A DNA stretch of 64,000 bases from Linum tenue (GCA_946122785.1 CAMGYJ010000010.1:32219608-32283607); one strand, 5' to 3'. Positions 44,153-56,865 are shown, counted from the first letter of the stretch. The notes: a model not told the origin generated them from the sequence alone. Numbers and translations are program-made.

Positions 44153-46190
44153 ATGGCCTTCCTCTCTCTCACTCTCCCGCCATCTCCCCCAATTCTCAAC
44201 TCCATCGCAGCAATCGCACTAACCCTCTTCACCATTCTCCTTGTCGCACTAAATCCTCAATCCCCTTCGAACCCATCTCCCCAAATCCACCAAAGATCCC
44301 TCCTCTCCCAAACTCATGACTCCCAAATCCCCCCAATTTCTTGCTCCGCTCTTCCCCCATCAAACGGCCTCATCAACTACCTCGCGATCCACTTCTGCCT
44401 CTTCAATGGCGAATCCACCTTCTCCGTCCCAATTCTCTCCCTCTGCATCCTCCTCCAATTCTACATTCTCATCAAAACCGCCCAATCCCACTTCTCAATC
44501 GTCACCACCAAGCTCGCGGGCCACCTCAACCTCTCCCCGAGCATGGGCGGGGTCACTCTCTTGGCTCTCGGCAATGGAGCTCCCGACGTGTTCGCCTCTC
44601 TCGCGGCTGTGAGGTCGGGGCAGTACAGGACGGGCTTCGGGGCGATACTGTCGGCTGGAACTTTTGTTTCGGCGTTTGTCGTTGGGTTCGTGGCGATCTA
44701 TGCCGCACCGTTTAGTGTGGATCCGGGCTCGTTTGTGAGAGATGTAGGGTTCTATCTGGTTGCGGCTATGTCGCTGTTCTATGTGTATTTGAGTGGCGAG
44801 ATCAGTTTCTGGCAGGCTGCTGGGTTCGTTGGGTTTTATCTCTTCTTTGTTGGGGTTGTGTTTTGGATGGATTTGGGGATGAATAAGGGTAAGCGCGGGG
44901 GAAGAGGTAGAGGAGGAGACGGCGGGAACAGAGAATTGGAGGAGTTGGTGGATTTTGAGAGTGGTGAAAAGGCAGTTGGAACTGGTGGAAGCTTGAAGGA
45001 GGATGGGACTGGATTTCTTGAAAAGGGTTTCGGAAAGGTAACTGCTTTTGGCTTTTGTGGGTGCAAACTCTTGGTGTTCGTTGAAATTTTACTACTGTTG
45101 AATTTTGCTTTGCTTGTTTCATGAATAAGAGCCTTGCATGTTTATATTTTATAATTGAATGCTGGGTTGTGTTGATTCAACATTGCATTTTGGTCATCTG
45201 TATTTTCTTGTGCCATGTAGCTTTATCAGTATAAGCTGTTACCAAGAACCAAGCTTATAGAATTTGGACCTTATTGTTGCCAAAGTTGAACTGTTGAACC
45301 TAAGTCTTCGTGTTGTATAATTGCAGTGCAGATTTTCAGAATCTTATGAACTTTTCTATTCAGAGTTTGAACTGTTTAGGCACCTTCTAAATGTAACAGT
45401 TGCCCTTTTTTTTCATATGCAGATCTCAAAACTTTGGGACATCCCTGTCACATTACTTCTGAACCTCACCATCCCTCAACCAGCACCATCAAAATGGAAC
45501 AGATTCCACCAATCAGCCAACATAATGCTCTGCCCACTAGCCCTTCTCTACTCTTGCAGCTCAATCACACCCTTAAACCACCCCATCTCTTTCCTCCTCC
45601 CAACATTCCACTTCCCACTCTGGTTCATTACCCTCCTAGCAACCTCCTCCCTCGCCTTACTCCACTTCATCCTGCAAAACCAACCCCCGAAAACCGAGCA
45701 ACTCCCTGTCGTCCTCTTATCATTCCTAATGAGCGTGTTCTGGATATCCACCACCGCTGCAGAGCTCTTAAACTGTTTGGCTGCACTCGGTACCATCCTC
45801 GAGGTCGCCCCATCCTTGCTTGGGCTGACCGTGCTCGCCTGGGGGAACTCAGTTGGCGACCTTGTCGCTGATGTGGCAGTGGCCAGAGCTGGACAACCGG
45901 CGATGGCGATGGCCGGTTGCTTCGCGGGGCCCATGTTCAATATGCTGGTGGGGCTTGGTTCGGCTTTGGTTGTGCAGACGGGTGAGATGTATCCGGAGGC
46001 TTATCAGCTCAAGTTTCACATGGGTATTGTGGTGGCGTTTGGGTTCCTGGTGATGAGCCTGATGGGTTCTTTGCTCGTTGTCACTTGGTCGAGGTTTCGG
46101 GTTCCCAGGTTCTGGGGGTTCTGCCTCGTTGGGCTTTACGCAGTTTTCATGGTCGTTAGCTTGCTTATTGCCACGTTTGTGATTGGTTGA
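44153..46190 (+). CDS. Cation/calcium exchanger (CCX family, NCKX-like), 2 exons
   Basis: Exons 44153-45037 and 45423-46190 (GT-AG, phase 0) give 550 residues. The N-terminus has a hydrophobic helix, then a SCSALPPS-type loop typical of CCX proteins. The two alpha-repeats of the Ca2+/cation antiporter superfamily are present: LALGNGAPDVFASL at about 137-150 and LAWGNSVGDLVADV at about 433-446, with the ion-binding Asn, Asp and Ser. A hydrophilic Gly/Arg/Glu-rich cytosolic loop lies between them, near residues 245-295. Plant CCX proteins exchange K+, Na+ or Ca2+ for other cations in plasma membrane, ER or vacuole; the ion and membrane for this one cannot be told. It is closest by eye to the intron-poor CCX type. 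Confidence 0.88.
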
Positions 46191-47208
46191 ATCCTGAGCA
46201 TATTAAGAACCTTTTTCCAGTGCAAGCTTTTCTTAGGTAGATTAGAGAGATTTACACTTTACATTGTCTGTTTAGTGTATAGTTATACAATTTTTCATGT
46301 AATAAGCTGGCTTTTGGGCAACTCATTGCTTTGTTGACCTGAAAATTGAAATGAATCATATATCATCAGATTCTTTCATTTGTTTGTTTGTTTTTTTTTT
46401 TTTTTATAATGTCTTTCGTTTGTTTGTTTTCTTATTGTCATGGAAGAAAGATATAGACCGTACTTGTCACTTGTTAGTCTAAATAGAGCCACATTTCGTA
46501 GTTGTGCAGAAGGGCAGAAGAAAAGAAAATCTTATCCTCATCTAAGTCCCATCCTTTCCACACTACATTTCCATTAGTCCTCAACAATCATGACAAGCAA
46601 CTCCCCTTTGCGTTTGATGATTATGGTGATCGTTACCGTTCAAAGCTGTATACGATTTTGACTACTACATGTTTGCAATCCAGTGCAAAATTAAACTTTA
46701 GCGACCTTTTTTACTAAGTAATAAGTTGTGTGGCTATAATTAGCTCGAATTTATCCATTTGTTTCAAATATGTCCCTACTCTTTTTTCCATTACTCCACG
46801 CTCTTCCGACAATCGGCCATGGCATCCACAAGTTGTTCCTCTAACCTCTCTCTTCCAGTGATCCGTCCTTTGTATTATGGATTAAGGATTTTGCATGATG
46901 AATGACGGTTGAGAGTTTTGGATGAGGACGCCAATGACTGGCAACGACTAATGAGGAAAGCGATTTATGGTCTTGCGTTCTTCTTCTCAAACCCATAAAT
47001 CAAATTTGTCTGCGCTTGGGACAAACCCAGAAGCCACAAACATAAGTGAGGGAAAGAACTTGAAAATCTTTGCCTCCTCGTTTCAGTTCATTAAGCTTCC
47101 TTCTTGCTTCTCTGTGGTATTAAAAGCTGGGAGCAGGATTGTAGTGCCTTCGTCTTTGTTGTCTCGACGATTCTAGCATCATAAGAGGATAAGGGAGGAA
47201 GAAGGTCG
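46191..47208. other. Intergenic after the exchanger gene, no gene recognised
   Basis: Contains the 3' UTR of the exchanger, a T-rich tract with TTTG repeats near 46380-46430, and short open frames (for example 46967-47176) without a known domain. Confidence 0.4.
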
Positions 47209-47215
47209 GAAAAAA

Positions 47216-48079
47216 TCACAAAATACACACATTTTAAAAAGAAAATTCCTAAAATACACACGTTTTATGAAAAATTTCCAATCTACACATATTTGGGAAT
47301 CACCGCGGCCGTCAATCGCGCTGAATGCATTCACCGCGGCAGACTAAAGCGGTGAATGCATCACCGCGGTTGACAGCCGCAATGAAGGCTTCACTGCGTT
47401 TGTCGGCCGTAGTGAAGGTCTGACCTAAGACTGAAACTTTAAAGTTTAAACTAACGTAACTTTACGCTCGATTATACGATCATAGCAACAACAAAAAATT
47501 GATTCCGCCTAAACTTACAAGATCTTTCAATCTTCAACCCGCCTTCATCACCCAAAAATGTTGTTTGCTACCCCGAACGAGCAATTTTTCGACTTTGCCA
47601 AACTTTGGAATGCCATAACTTTGTGCTCCTCTATCCGAAAGTCTTAAAGTTTTTTTTATTGCGCTTAACTTTTTAAGAACTACAACTTTTACTAGGAAAG
47701 AAATTTCAGAACAAGAAATATTTTTGGGTATACGGGATTTAGGGAATAACTTTCCCTTTACTTTTCACAAATTCACATACATTCCAAAATTATGATTATG
47801 ATCAAAGTTGTATTCCTTAAAAAGATATGCAAAATAAAAAACAAGTTTCATTACATTCGGATTGCGGAACACAAAAAGAAAAATCGCTACGACCGGATAA
47901 TCGAGCGCAAAGTTACGTTAGTTTGAAGTTTCAGCCTTAGGTCAGGCCTTCACCGCGGACCGCGATGATGCATTCACCGCTTGAGTCTGCCGCGGTAATG
48001 CCCAAACATGTGTAGATTGAATGTTTTTCATAAAACGTATGTATTTTGAGAATTTTTTTAAAAAATGTGTGTAATCTAT
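47216..48079. mobile_element. Foldback element with ~290-bp arms and CCGCGG-rich motifs
   Basis: The left arm (47216-47510) and the right arm (47880-48079) are inverted copies. They share ACACACATTTT, CGTTTTATGAAAAA, ATTCACCGC and GTAACTTT(A/G)CGCTCGATTAT blocks. GAAAAAA flanks both sides (47209-47215 and 48080-48086), a possible TSD. Inside the arms, the 11-mer TTCACCGCGGC and variants repeat several times, giving local CpG-rich islands. No coding region was recognised. Confidence 0.75.
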
Positions 48080-48165
48080 GAAAAAACCCAAGATGTTCTT
48101 ATGTAGAAGTACTGTGTTAGGGATTTTTTGGGTCTGCGATCTTTTCAAATTTGTCAGTAAAAAGT

Positions 48166-49930
48166 CTGAAACGCTATTCGTCGCCCTAAAATTCAAATTT
48201 TATCGCCCTAAAACGCACTAAATTGACATAAATATCCCTCAAGGCAATTTCTATCCTAATCCCTAACCAAACAATTGCAGACAAAGAATCCCACTAGCCG
48301 GATTTGGCAGCCGTGGCCATTCCCCTAGCACGTCGATCTGCTATGACTCCTCAATGCCCGACCAACAACTGTTGCTGAGGAAGGAGGAAGAAGAAGATCG
48401 TGGCGCTGCTCACTCGCTGTTGTCATTCCTCAGTCTTCCACCTAGCCGCTGCTGTTGTTTTTTTTTATAGCTGCTGGTGGACGGAGGACGAAGAAGGAAG
48501 GAGGTTGAAGCTGTTGTCGCTGCCGATTCGCTTCCCATGCTCACTGTCAACCAGTAGAAGGCCGAAGAAGGAAGATGAGGTCGGAGTCGTTTCTGCTCCT
48601 ATTGACCCCTGCCGAGAAAGAGATGAGTGGACGACCGCCATCGACCCGATGTTGCCAACGTGCCCATTTTTTTTTTTCTTTATGTGATTTTGGCATGACG
48701 GGTTCGCCGACGAGCTTGGGACGGGAACCTGTCCGGCGCCGTCTTGGGTCGGGGGAAAATTGTGGCTTCTACTTACAGATTTGAACCCAATTCTTGGAAT
48801 GTGTTGAAGAGAAGGAAATGCGAGGATGTATTTGGTAAACATCAGAAAATACAACACTAGTTAGATATGAAAATCAAGGTATGTGTTTGCCAACCCAAAG
48901 AAGTATATGGACTATAATGATCAGTTAACCAATAATATGAACTAAGACCATTAGAGTAAGGCAAAATACACTTGTATAGCCATAACTTTCACGTTTGTGA
49001 CAAATATAGCCATAACTATCCGAAAACACAAAATAGCCAGGAAATTGGATGGTAGTGTAACAAATCTAGCCATTTCCGTTAGAAACTTTAACGGTGTTAT
49101 AGATGTCGTCCATTTTGTTAGCGATTTGCTGATTAGGACGCCAAATCAGCGCACATGTTATCGACAAATCACATAACGTGACATGTAGATTATATATAAT
49201 ATTTATTTTAAAATATTTAATTATAAAATAAAAAACAACAACACCTTCCCCTTCCTCCAACTCACGGCCGCCGTGACCCTTCCCCTTCCTCCCACCTCCG
49301 CCTAGAGAAATTGACACACAAGATAAAAAAAATCGCCTCTGACCTACGTCGCTGTTGTCAAACGGCGTCGCCCCTCATCGTCGTCAGTTTCATCTCTGAC
49401 GGGGTTCGTCTCCAATCGCCGCCGACAAAGTATTATCTTCGTTTCCCTCATTAGTTTCCAGAAGTAATGAGAGGGAGAGGGGTAAATCGAAGAGAAGAAG
49501 AAGAAGGTGAAGCCCCTGTTTGGTCCAGTTCGGATTTGGAGGATTCGTAGGTTTGGACTTTGGAGGAGAAAGGAAAGAAGAACGAGAAAGAGAGAAGAGA
49601 GTGGTCGGCAGAGGGAATGAAAAGAGAGGGGAGAGAGAAAATTTTAAAAAAACTAATTATTTCATTTTTAATTGTTTTAGTTAATTCCACCTCATATTAT
49701 TATTGACGAAATATTGCCAACTCAGTATCTTCCGTTAGTCCAGTCATATTGTCAACTGACACCGTTAACAAAATGGACGGAATTTGGTTATTTTGTGTTT
49801 TCGGATAGTTATGGCTATATTTGTCACAAACGTGAAAGTTATAGCTATACAAGTGTATTTTGCCTTAGAGTAAAATCAATTTATTTAGGGCGACGAATAA
49901 GGAATTTTAGGGCGACGAATAGCAATCCCC
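48166..49930. mobile_element. Mutator-like element with 8-bp TSD, host of a nested element
   Basis: The ends share GCTATTCGTCGCCCTAAAAT (left 48172-48191, right inverted near 49905-49924). An 8-bp TSD, TAAAAAGT, lies at 48158-48165 and 49931-49938. The interior has GC-rich, gene-like sequence (48300-48760) without a recognised protein, and the nested element 48960-49864. Confidence 0.75.
48960..49864. mobile_element. Mutator-like element with ~75-bp TIRs and 9-bp TSD (nested)
   Basis: The left end GGCAAAATACACTTGTATAG is the exact inverse of the right end. The TIRs stay similar for about 75 bases through CTTTCACGTTTGTGACAAATATAGCC. A perfect 9-bp TSD, TTAGAGTAA, lies at 48951-48959 and 49865-49873. 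The centre is CpG-containing, possibly captured sequence, flanked by purine-rich DNA (49470-49640). No transposase. Confidence 0.92.
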
Positions 49931-49939
49931 TAAAAAGTA

Positions 49940-50683
49940 GGGTTAATAGCATTTTGTACCCCTCTACTATACTAAATTAACAAATGTAACACTGTATTAA
50001 ATTTTTGCACTAACATACCATTCTAATATTAAAACGTAACCAGTTTACCCTTCCATCCAATCATTTGTTAAGTGACCGTTAAATGGACTGTAAAATTACT
50101 CAACTACCCCTCATTTAATTCTAAACACTCCTAATTTTGGTATTAGCTTTTTATGTCCAAAATTAAATAATTAAAATAATAAAACCCTTAACTGACGCTT
50201 GAGTTTACCCTGCATCGTCACTGAAGCAGTCTTCGCATATCTCCGCCGACACCGAGCATGAAACTCAGGGAATCCACCTCCGGCTGACGACGAACACCGC
50301 AGCGTGGACGGCGCGAACTAGTTGGAGAAGGAGTCGAAATCGGAAGACGAAGGCGGCGGCGAGCAGGAGATGTTGGGCCCAAGGAAGATCTGCCAAGACT
50401 GCTTCAGTCAGAGTGTGGGGAAAACTTAAGCGACAGTTAGGAGTTTTATTTTTTTAATTACTTAATTTGGGACATAATACAATACCGAAATTAGGAATGT
50501 TTAGAATTAAATGAGGGATAGTTGAGTAATTTCACATCCCTTTAACGGTAACTTAACGGATAATTGGATGGAAGGGTAGACTCGCTACGTTTTAATATTA
50601 GAAGTGTATGTTTGTACAAAAAATTAGTAGAGGGGTACGTTTGTTAATTTAACATAGTAGAGGGGGTACAAAATGCTATTAAT
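49940..50683. mobile_element. Mutator-like element with long TIRs, abutting the previous one
   Basis: TTAATAGCATTTTGTACCCC at the left and its inverse at the right start TIRs that match over about 230-280 bases. An 11-bp direct repeat, CCTAAAAAGTA, flanks it at 49929-49939 and 50684-50694. The centre (50200-50420) is GC-rich and non-coding as far as I can see. Confidence 0.9.
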
Positions 50684-50694
50684 CCTAAAAAGTA

Positions 50695-51600
50695 AGGGTA
50701 AATGCCACACATTTTATATGTATTTTGTCTAGAAATAATCATTAATTTTCTCTAACATATTTTATATTTAGCATATAAATATAATATTTTCGCGAAATTG
50801 TGTTGTTTTAATTAATTTTCTTCATTCTAGTGAATTATTCTCGTACTTTTACGCTTATGTAATGTGAGAATATGTGTGAATGGGTTGAAGTTATAAAGAG
50901 AAATTATTATCCATGGATAACCGTGAATACGCGAAACCTGAACAGGTATGGGCATGGTTTTGATATTCTACCCGTTCCTTATGTGGGTATGAGTATGGGT
51001 AAAACTCGAATGCCTTTGAGTAGGGTACTGAATATACACTATCCGCCCCCGACGCGACCCATTGCCATCCCTATCCATTATCAAACAAGTAATTTGACCC
51101 AAATCTATGCATAAATTATCTGAGTTCTTGAATGAGCTATTTGGAACCATATCCCTCATTTATACAATTCTTGACCCAGACACCCCAAAAATGTTAGTCA
51201 ATATTAGCGCAAAATCAATATTTTTAGTACACAGGAAAATGGAGTTACCATATAAAATTAAAATTAATGATACATTTGAATGTTGGACATTTCTCTTGCG
51301 ACGTTTTTTCGTGTTATATTTGTCATTCCGAAGATATTTCACTATATTGCCAGAGCCTATAATTTAAGTAGGCTAACCGGCCAAGAATATGATCAGAAGT
51401 CAGAAATAAGAAGAGCCGAATTGGCACCGCCAGCGCAACATATGCACACCCACATCCACATAGAATAATTGAGGGCAACCTCGTCATCCAAAAGAGAAAA
51501 TTAGAAACTTCAATGATGTAAAATTGTGAACTAAAAAAAAGAGTCGGGGAATCTAGCTTTCCTTCCTTGTTCCTTCCTCCCACCAGCAGCAGACTTCCAG
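50695..51600. other. Intergenic AT-rich DNA, promoter side of NF-YC
   Basis: A stretch with GGGTATG/TACCCGTTCC repeats (50940-51060) looks like part of a degraded hAT-type repeat. No gene was recognised. Confidence 0.35.
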
Positions 51601-51745
51601 ATCCAGCTTTTCCTTTTTAGATTAGATTACACCTCTCTGCGAGAGGAACACGGGCTTTTGTTTTGTTTGTTTGCACCCTCTGTTCACCTCATTACCAGAA
51701 AGTTCTTAATTTTTGTCTCCCGCCTGTTTGGGTTATCCGATTCCT

Positions 51746-51784
51746 TCATCATCATCAGCATCATCATCATCATCGTCATCAATC
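51746..51784. repeat. CAT/ATC trinucleotide microsatellite
   Basis: Imperfect CATCATCAT repeats lie in the presumed 5' UTR of the NF-YC gene. Confidence 0.85.
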
Positions 51785-51937
51785 AAAACCGCAGAAAAAG
51801 TCAGATCTTTTTCACTGGCTGACAGAAAGGAAATTCCCATATACCTCAAAAGAAGCTGGCTCCCCAAACCCATCAATATAAATACTAAATACCCTTTTCT
51901 TTGGAGATCTGCTGTTGTCTGTTTCTTGTAATCAAAG

Positions 51938-53047
51938 GTAAGCTTGGGCTAATTTCTCTAACTTGAGTGTCTATTTTGTTCATGATTCTGGGTTTTGTTT
52001 CAAGATCGAAACTTTGTTTTCCTTGATTTGTATAGATGATCCTTACTCTGCTACTACATGCACCTAAAGGGTTGTGTTTGGATCCAATTGATTATCCAAT
52101 CTTGGTCATGATCCGATTTCATTTACTTGCAGTTTCGATTAGATTGAAGTGGTAGATAGGACTCTGTATCAGACTGATATGTTAGGGTGTAACAGGAGTT
52201 GTCAGTTACTGTTTGATCTGTTGCCAGTCTTAGAAGTAGTAACACTCAACTCTCACTGTTAACCTTGTTTGGGAAGGAAATTCTCTCCTTTAGTGGTATT
52301 TTTGCTAACTTCTAGTTTTAATAGCTTTGTTGTAATTGCTGTGAACCTCTGATGTTAGAAGTAGAATTGGAAGCAGGATCACCGCTCTCATGGGCTGTTG
52401 TTGAATCTGCTTTTTGAAATCAACACATGAAAGCGGTGTGCATGATTGATAGCTTCCCTTCTTGCTTGCTTTCTTAGGTCTATGAGTTCAGTTAGTCAAG
52501 ATTCAAGTGGTTCTAAAAGCTGAAGGAGCTGCGGATGGTAACTGTAGATGTTCCACTTTGTAGGATTTCGCCTTAATGGTTTGTAAATGATATCCTTAAT
52601 TTACTGTTCGATTGTTGTTTGAATTGTCGTCTCACTTAATACTGGAAACGGATGATTGTCTTTTCTTTGCTCTGTGAATATTTATACCTATGATCATGTG
52701 TAGAGCTGATCTAATCGGATGTTCTGGTTGCTTATTGTTATGTTTGTGGTACAACGGGTAGACCTTGTTCTTCACCAGTTTGTGGTCTGATCAGAGAAGT
52801 AAATGGTCTGGTCCGGGATAGAACGGATAAAAATTCATAGGGAAATTGAAGACCAGAATTTGATTGAAAGCATGCTTGGTCCGCTTTGGTTCAGTCCTAT
52901 CTTGCTTCGTTCCACTTTTTTTCTTTACTTTTAGAAATATCCACCAAATCGAAACCAAATTGAATTTATGTAATCCGGTCTGTGTGATCCTTATCTCTTT
53001 ACATGTAGATTAGAACTTGCTCATTTACTTATCTTCTCTGAATGCAG
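51938..53047 (+). other. Intron in the 5' UTR of NF-YC
   Basis: A good donor (AAAG|GTAAGC, intron from 51938) and acceptor (TGCAG|GGCC, ending 53047) frame 1,110 T-rich bases, leaving a leader exon upstream of 51937. The start codon is in the next exon, 45 bases after the acceptor. Long leader introns are common in NF-Y genes and often raise expression. Confidence 0.65.
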
Positions 53048-53092
53048 GGCCATTTGTTCATACAGTCACACTGAGCTTCACTGCATTTGGAA

Positions 53093-53869
53093 ATGGACCA
53101 GCAAGGACACGGGCAGCCTCCATCTAGCTCTGCCGGCCAAATGTCTTATGCTCCAAACCCATACAACCCGAACCAAATCCCGGTTCCTCAAACCACTGGC
53201 CAATTAGCTACTTCCACAGCTCAACCCTCAGGCTCTCAGCTCGCTCAACATCAAATGGCCTACCAGCAAATCTACCACCAACAGCAGCTACAGCTCCAAC
53301 AACAACTCCAGTCCTTCTGGTCGAACCAGTACCAAGAGATCGAAAAAGTCACCGACTTCAAAAACCACAGCCTTCCCTTAGCAAGAATTAAAAAAATCAT
53401 GAAAGCCGATGAGGACGTGAGGATGATCTCTGCCGAGGCTCCAGTAGTCTTCGCTAGAGCATGCGAGATGTTCATACTCGAGCTCACCTTGCGAGCGTGG
53501 AACCACACAGAGGAGAACAAGAGAAGGACGCTACAGAAGAACGACATAGCTGCAGCAATCACGAGGACTGATATTTTCGATTTCTTGGTCGATATTGTTC
53601 CTAGAGAGGATTTGAAAGACGAGGTTCTTAGTTCAATCCCCCGAGGGACAGTGCCTGTTGGTGGCCCTGGCGACGGGATGCCTTACTGGGCACAACATCA
53701 AGTTGGTGCTCCCGGGATGATTATGGGGAAGCCGATGATGGATCCTTCAGCGATGTATGCTCAGCAAGGGATTCCATATATGGGGCAGCCCATGTGGCCA
53801 CAGCAGCAGCAGCAAGGGTCCGACCAGCAGCACCAGCACCAGCATGAATCATCTTCTGATCAGCAGTAA
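53093..53869 (+). CDS. NF-YC: Nuclear transcription factor Y subunit C (NF-YC), single coding exon
   Basis: 258 residues from the ATG at 53093. A Gln/Pro-rich N-terminus with a polyglutamine-like stretch (residues 58-72) precedes the histone-fold domain at about 92-170: [20 protein letters not shown], then [40 protein letters not shown] and [12 protein letters not shown]. These are the NF-YC residues that pair with NF-YB and contact NF-YA; the trimer binds CCAAT boxes. The C-terminus is Met/Gly/Gln/His-rich, like the NF-YC1/4/9 group tied in Arabidopsis to flowering and ABA/GA signalling. The coding region is intronless, as usual, behind a leader intron. Intact. Confidence 0.93.
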   Translation: MDQQGHGQPPSSSAGQMSYAPNPYNPNQIPVPQTTGQLATSTAQPSGSQLAQHQMAYQQIYHQQQLQLQQQLQSFWSNQYQEIEKVTDFKNHSLPLARIKKIMKADEDVRMISAEAPVVFARACEMFILELTLRAWNHTEENKRRTLQKNDIAAAITRTDIFDFLVDIVPREDLKDEVLSSIPRGTVPVGGPGDGMPYWAQHQVGAPGMIMGKPMMDPSAMYAQQGIPYMGQPMWPQQQQQGSDQQHQHQHESSSDQQ

Positions 53870-55133
53870 CTATGCATGCCATGGAAGCTAATAAGTGTAA
53901 GTTTCTTAATTTGACCAACCAATATGATTGTCTGTATAGAGGCTGCCATGCCATGGATCATCTGAATCGAATCTCATTGCCTTCTTTCTCCTGTCATGTT
54001 TCAGCATCAATTGCCAATCGTTTGTATTATAGCAATGTTATGATAGAAGAGAGGTGTAGTGAGGAACCAGTAGGAGCAGGCGAGAACAAATCTTCAAGAG
54101 AAGTCTGGTGAATGATCGTCGTTTCTGTAAGAAGAAGAAAAAAACAGTAGTTGGATGTTTAGTTGCAGGTGTGTAACAGTGTAAATATAGTATTGCTAGT
54201 ACTTGGAGGAATATCTCTTAGTAGTCGCCTGAACCAGCTATGTCCTGCAGTCCTGCTTCACTCGACTTGGTTGCTTTAGTTTGTTGCTTCTTTCGAATCA
54301 TGTGTAATACAACTACTATATGTCCTCTACAACTTGTCTATCAGATTTCATGTTAGTTGTTGAACCACCTCTGAGAGTCATGCGGCCTGCCCAACTCATT
54401 TTCCAGATACTTGTTGCTGGCCATTTTCAATACCAAATTTAGGATCACTGCTTAATTTGCCGATTCTCTCCTATTTGGCCCCTGCTGCTGAAGCATGAAC
54501 AGTCTCTTACGGACCTTGGACATGTTCCAGCTGTGAAGCAAGCAGAGGCGCTTCAGTCTCATGAAAAATGCAAGAATTTTGGTAAACCCTTATGGGAAAT
54601 GAACACATTAAGCAGCTGATTGTTCAGTTGTTCCTGTTAGCCTATTCTGATTCTCTAGGAAGGCAACTAAATATCTTGCAGCTGCAGTGTTAGGTGCTAC
54701 TAAATATCTAGGAAGGCAAATTTCACAAGAACTACTTATACTTGCCTATTCCTCTCCAATTGGTCCTTATTTGGTGCTTCGCGATTTCATGAAAGATCGA
54801 GAATGGATATATATGAAAAGGAAAGACAATGACCTTTTGGTGGGAAGCTCATTACTAGAAAACAGTTCACTTCCAGTGACAAAATTCCTTTTGTATGTGG
54901 GGATGGCTTCTGACATGATTGTTCCTGGGGCTTGAAGGGTTTTTATGGCACAGCTAGCTATACTGACAGAGAAAGGTGGAAACTTTTTTGCCTAGAGAGT
55001 GAAAGCCAACCAACCTTCTTAATGGTGTGAACTAGTGAAACCAATGAAGCTACTTAATCTGGTGTGTTCTATGTGTTTTCAGCAAGCAAACTCTTGAAAT
55101 ATCTAAATTTTGGTTCTGTCAAACAAAGAAATA
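53870..55133. other. 3' UTR of NF-YC and intergenic, no gene recognised
   Basis: The first 300-450 bases are probably NF-YC 3' UTR. An 82-codon open frame (54687-54935) has no family resemblance I recognise. A short direct repeat, ATATCT(A)GGAAGGCAA-like, lies near 54655-54720. Confidence 0.4.
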
Positions 55134-56865
55134 ATGAAAAACAGATTTCTTGAGAGAGGAAACTCCGGAGGCTGTTCAATCCATGGCAGGAAGCATAACA
55201 AGTGTGTGATTTTTCCTGTGGAAGTGAATGTGGTTGCTGAAGCTATTGACAGAATAAACATGACTTGGTACGAGTCAGTTTCTGTGTTTCTGGTTTTTGA
55301 ATCTATTCGAATTCCGTAGAGCTATTATGAGAGTTGTGTATCACTAACTTCAGATTGATTTTTTCGATTGCAGGATTGTTAGGGCAAAGGTAGCTGAAAC
55401 TGATTTGATCATTCAAGTTGGAGATTCCAACTTCCATGTTCACAAGGTAAGGCAATTTTATAACAATCATGAGGTCCAAGAACAAATAATGAGTACTTTT
55501 CTCTGTTTCTCAGCTTGCTATGGTGTCCAGAAGTGCATATTTGAACAGATTAGTGTTCCAGGAAAGAAACAACAATCTGCAAAATTCCATCTCCACCATC
55601 CTTCTACACAGTCTCCCCGGTGGGGCTGAAACTTTCGAGCTCATACTGAAGTTCTGCTATGGATGGAAGATCGATCTAACCCCAACCAACATCGCACCCA
55701 TCTACTCTGCTGCAAAATTCCTGGAAATGAACAATGAGATGGAACAAGGCAACCTGATCTCCAAGACCGAAACCTTTCTAACTTACTTGCTGCTATTATC
55801 TTCATCGTGGAAAGACATCTTCACCATCTTCAAAAGCTGCGAAGAAACCGTTTCCTCTTGGGCCAAAGAGCTTCATATCCTCAGATCTGGAATAGAAAAT
55901 CTGATCATAAGGTTACCTCCTGAGCAAGAAAGCTCCCTTCCTTGCAACTTCTTGCTTCACCTTCTCAAGTTTGGGAACTCCGTGAGGGCAGATAGTGAGT
56001 TATTGGCTGGGGTAGAAGAAAGAGTTGCTGATAAGCTGGAGGTCTGTAGGGTTTCAGATCTCTTGGTTCAGAAATCTACCAATAGAAGTACTACTCTCTA
56101 TGATGTGGGAATTGTGGCAAAAGTTTTGGAGACCTATGTTTCTTGTGCGAAAAGAAATCCAGCAGCGACATTGCTTGTTGTTGGGAGGCTGATTGATGAG
56201 TATCTGACAGTTGTTTCTAGAGACAGTAGACTTCCTGTGAAGAGCTTCCTTTCAGTGGCAGAAGCCTTGCCAGATTCCGCGAGGATTTGCCACGATAACC
56301 TCTACCGCGCCATTGACTTCTACCTCAAGGTAACAGAAAACAAACTAACCCCTTCTTCATACCTTGCAAGAGAACCAGCTGATGATCGCAGGAAAGCTAC
56401 GGCTGTGGAGCAATTCTTGCATTCGACTATATACCATTCGGTTTTACATATTAAAAAAACTCGATTGTTTACAATCGGGTATTGCAGGTACATCCTAAGC
56501 TGTCAGAGGAAGAAAGAACAGGTATATGCAGGGCCATGGACTACCACAAGCTGTCGCAGGAAGCTCAGAAGCACGCGATAAAGAATGATAGGTTGCCATG
56601 GCATCAGACGGCGATGATCATTATGGCTGAGCAAGTGAAGATGACAAGGTCGATAACTTGTGGAGGAAGTAGTTACCAGCATAGGGCAAAGAGACAAGCC
56701 AGTTTGAAGATTGGCAACTGCGACATGGAGAAAGGATGGCTATATTCGCCACGAAATGAGATCAGGATGATGAAGAAGGAAGTCGAAGCTATGAAAGGGC
56801 AAATAAATGAGTTGCAGGTTTGTAGGTTGAAGATGCAGCAGCAGTTGAAGAGATGCCATATATAA
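55134..56865 (+). CDS. BTB/POZ and NPH3 domain protein (4 exons)
   Basis: Exons 55134-55267, 55374-55446, 55514-56329 and 56488-56865 (all GT-AG, in frame) encode 466 residues. A short N-terminal part leads into a BTB domain (ETDLIIQVGDSNFHVHKLAM, residues about 53-72, then LPGGAETFELILKFCYGW). The NPH3 domain follows, with the signature YRAIDFYLKVHPKLSEEER at about 333-351, and then a C-terminal coiled coil (MKKEVEAMKGQINELQ). NPH3/RPT2 proteins act as adaptors of CUL3 ubiquitin ligases and as plasma-membrane partners of phototropins or auxin carriers. At 466 residues it is shorter than NPH3 itself, matching the small At5g17580-like branch. The exon 1 start is the least certain part. Confidence 0.85.

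Noticed and set aside
45548..45940. Minus-strand frame opposite exon 2 of the cation exchanger
   Set aside because: Antisense shadow of a well-supported coding exon.
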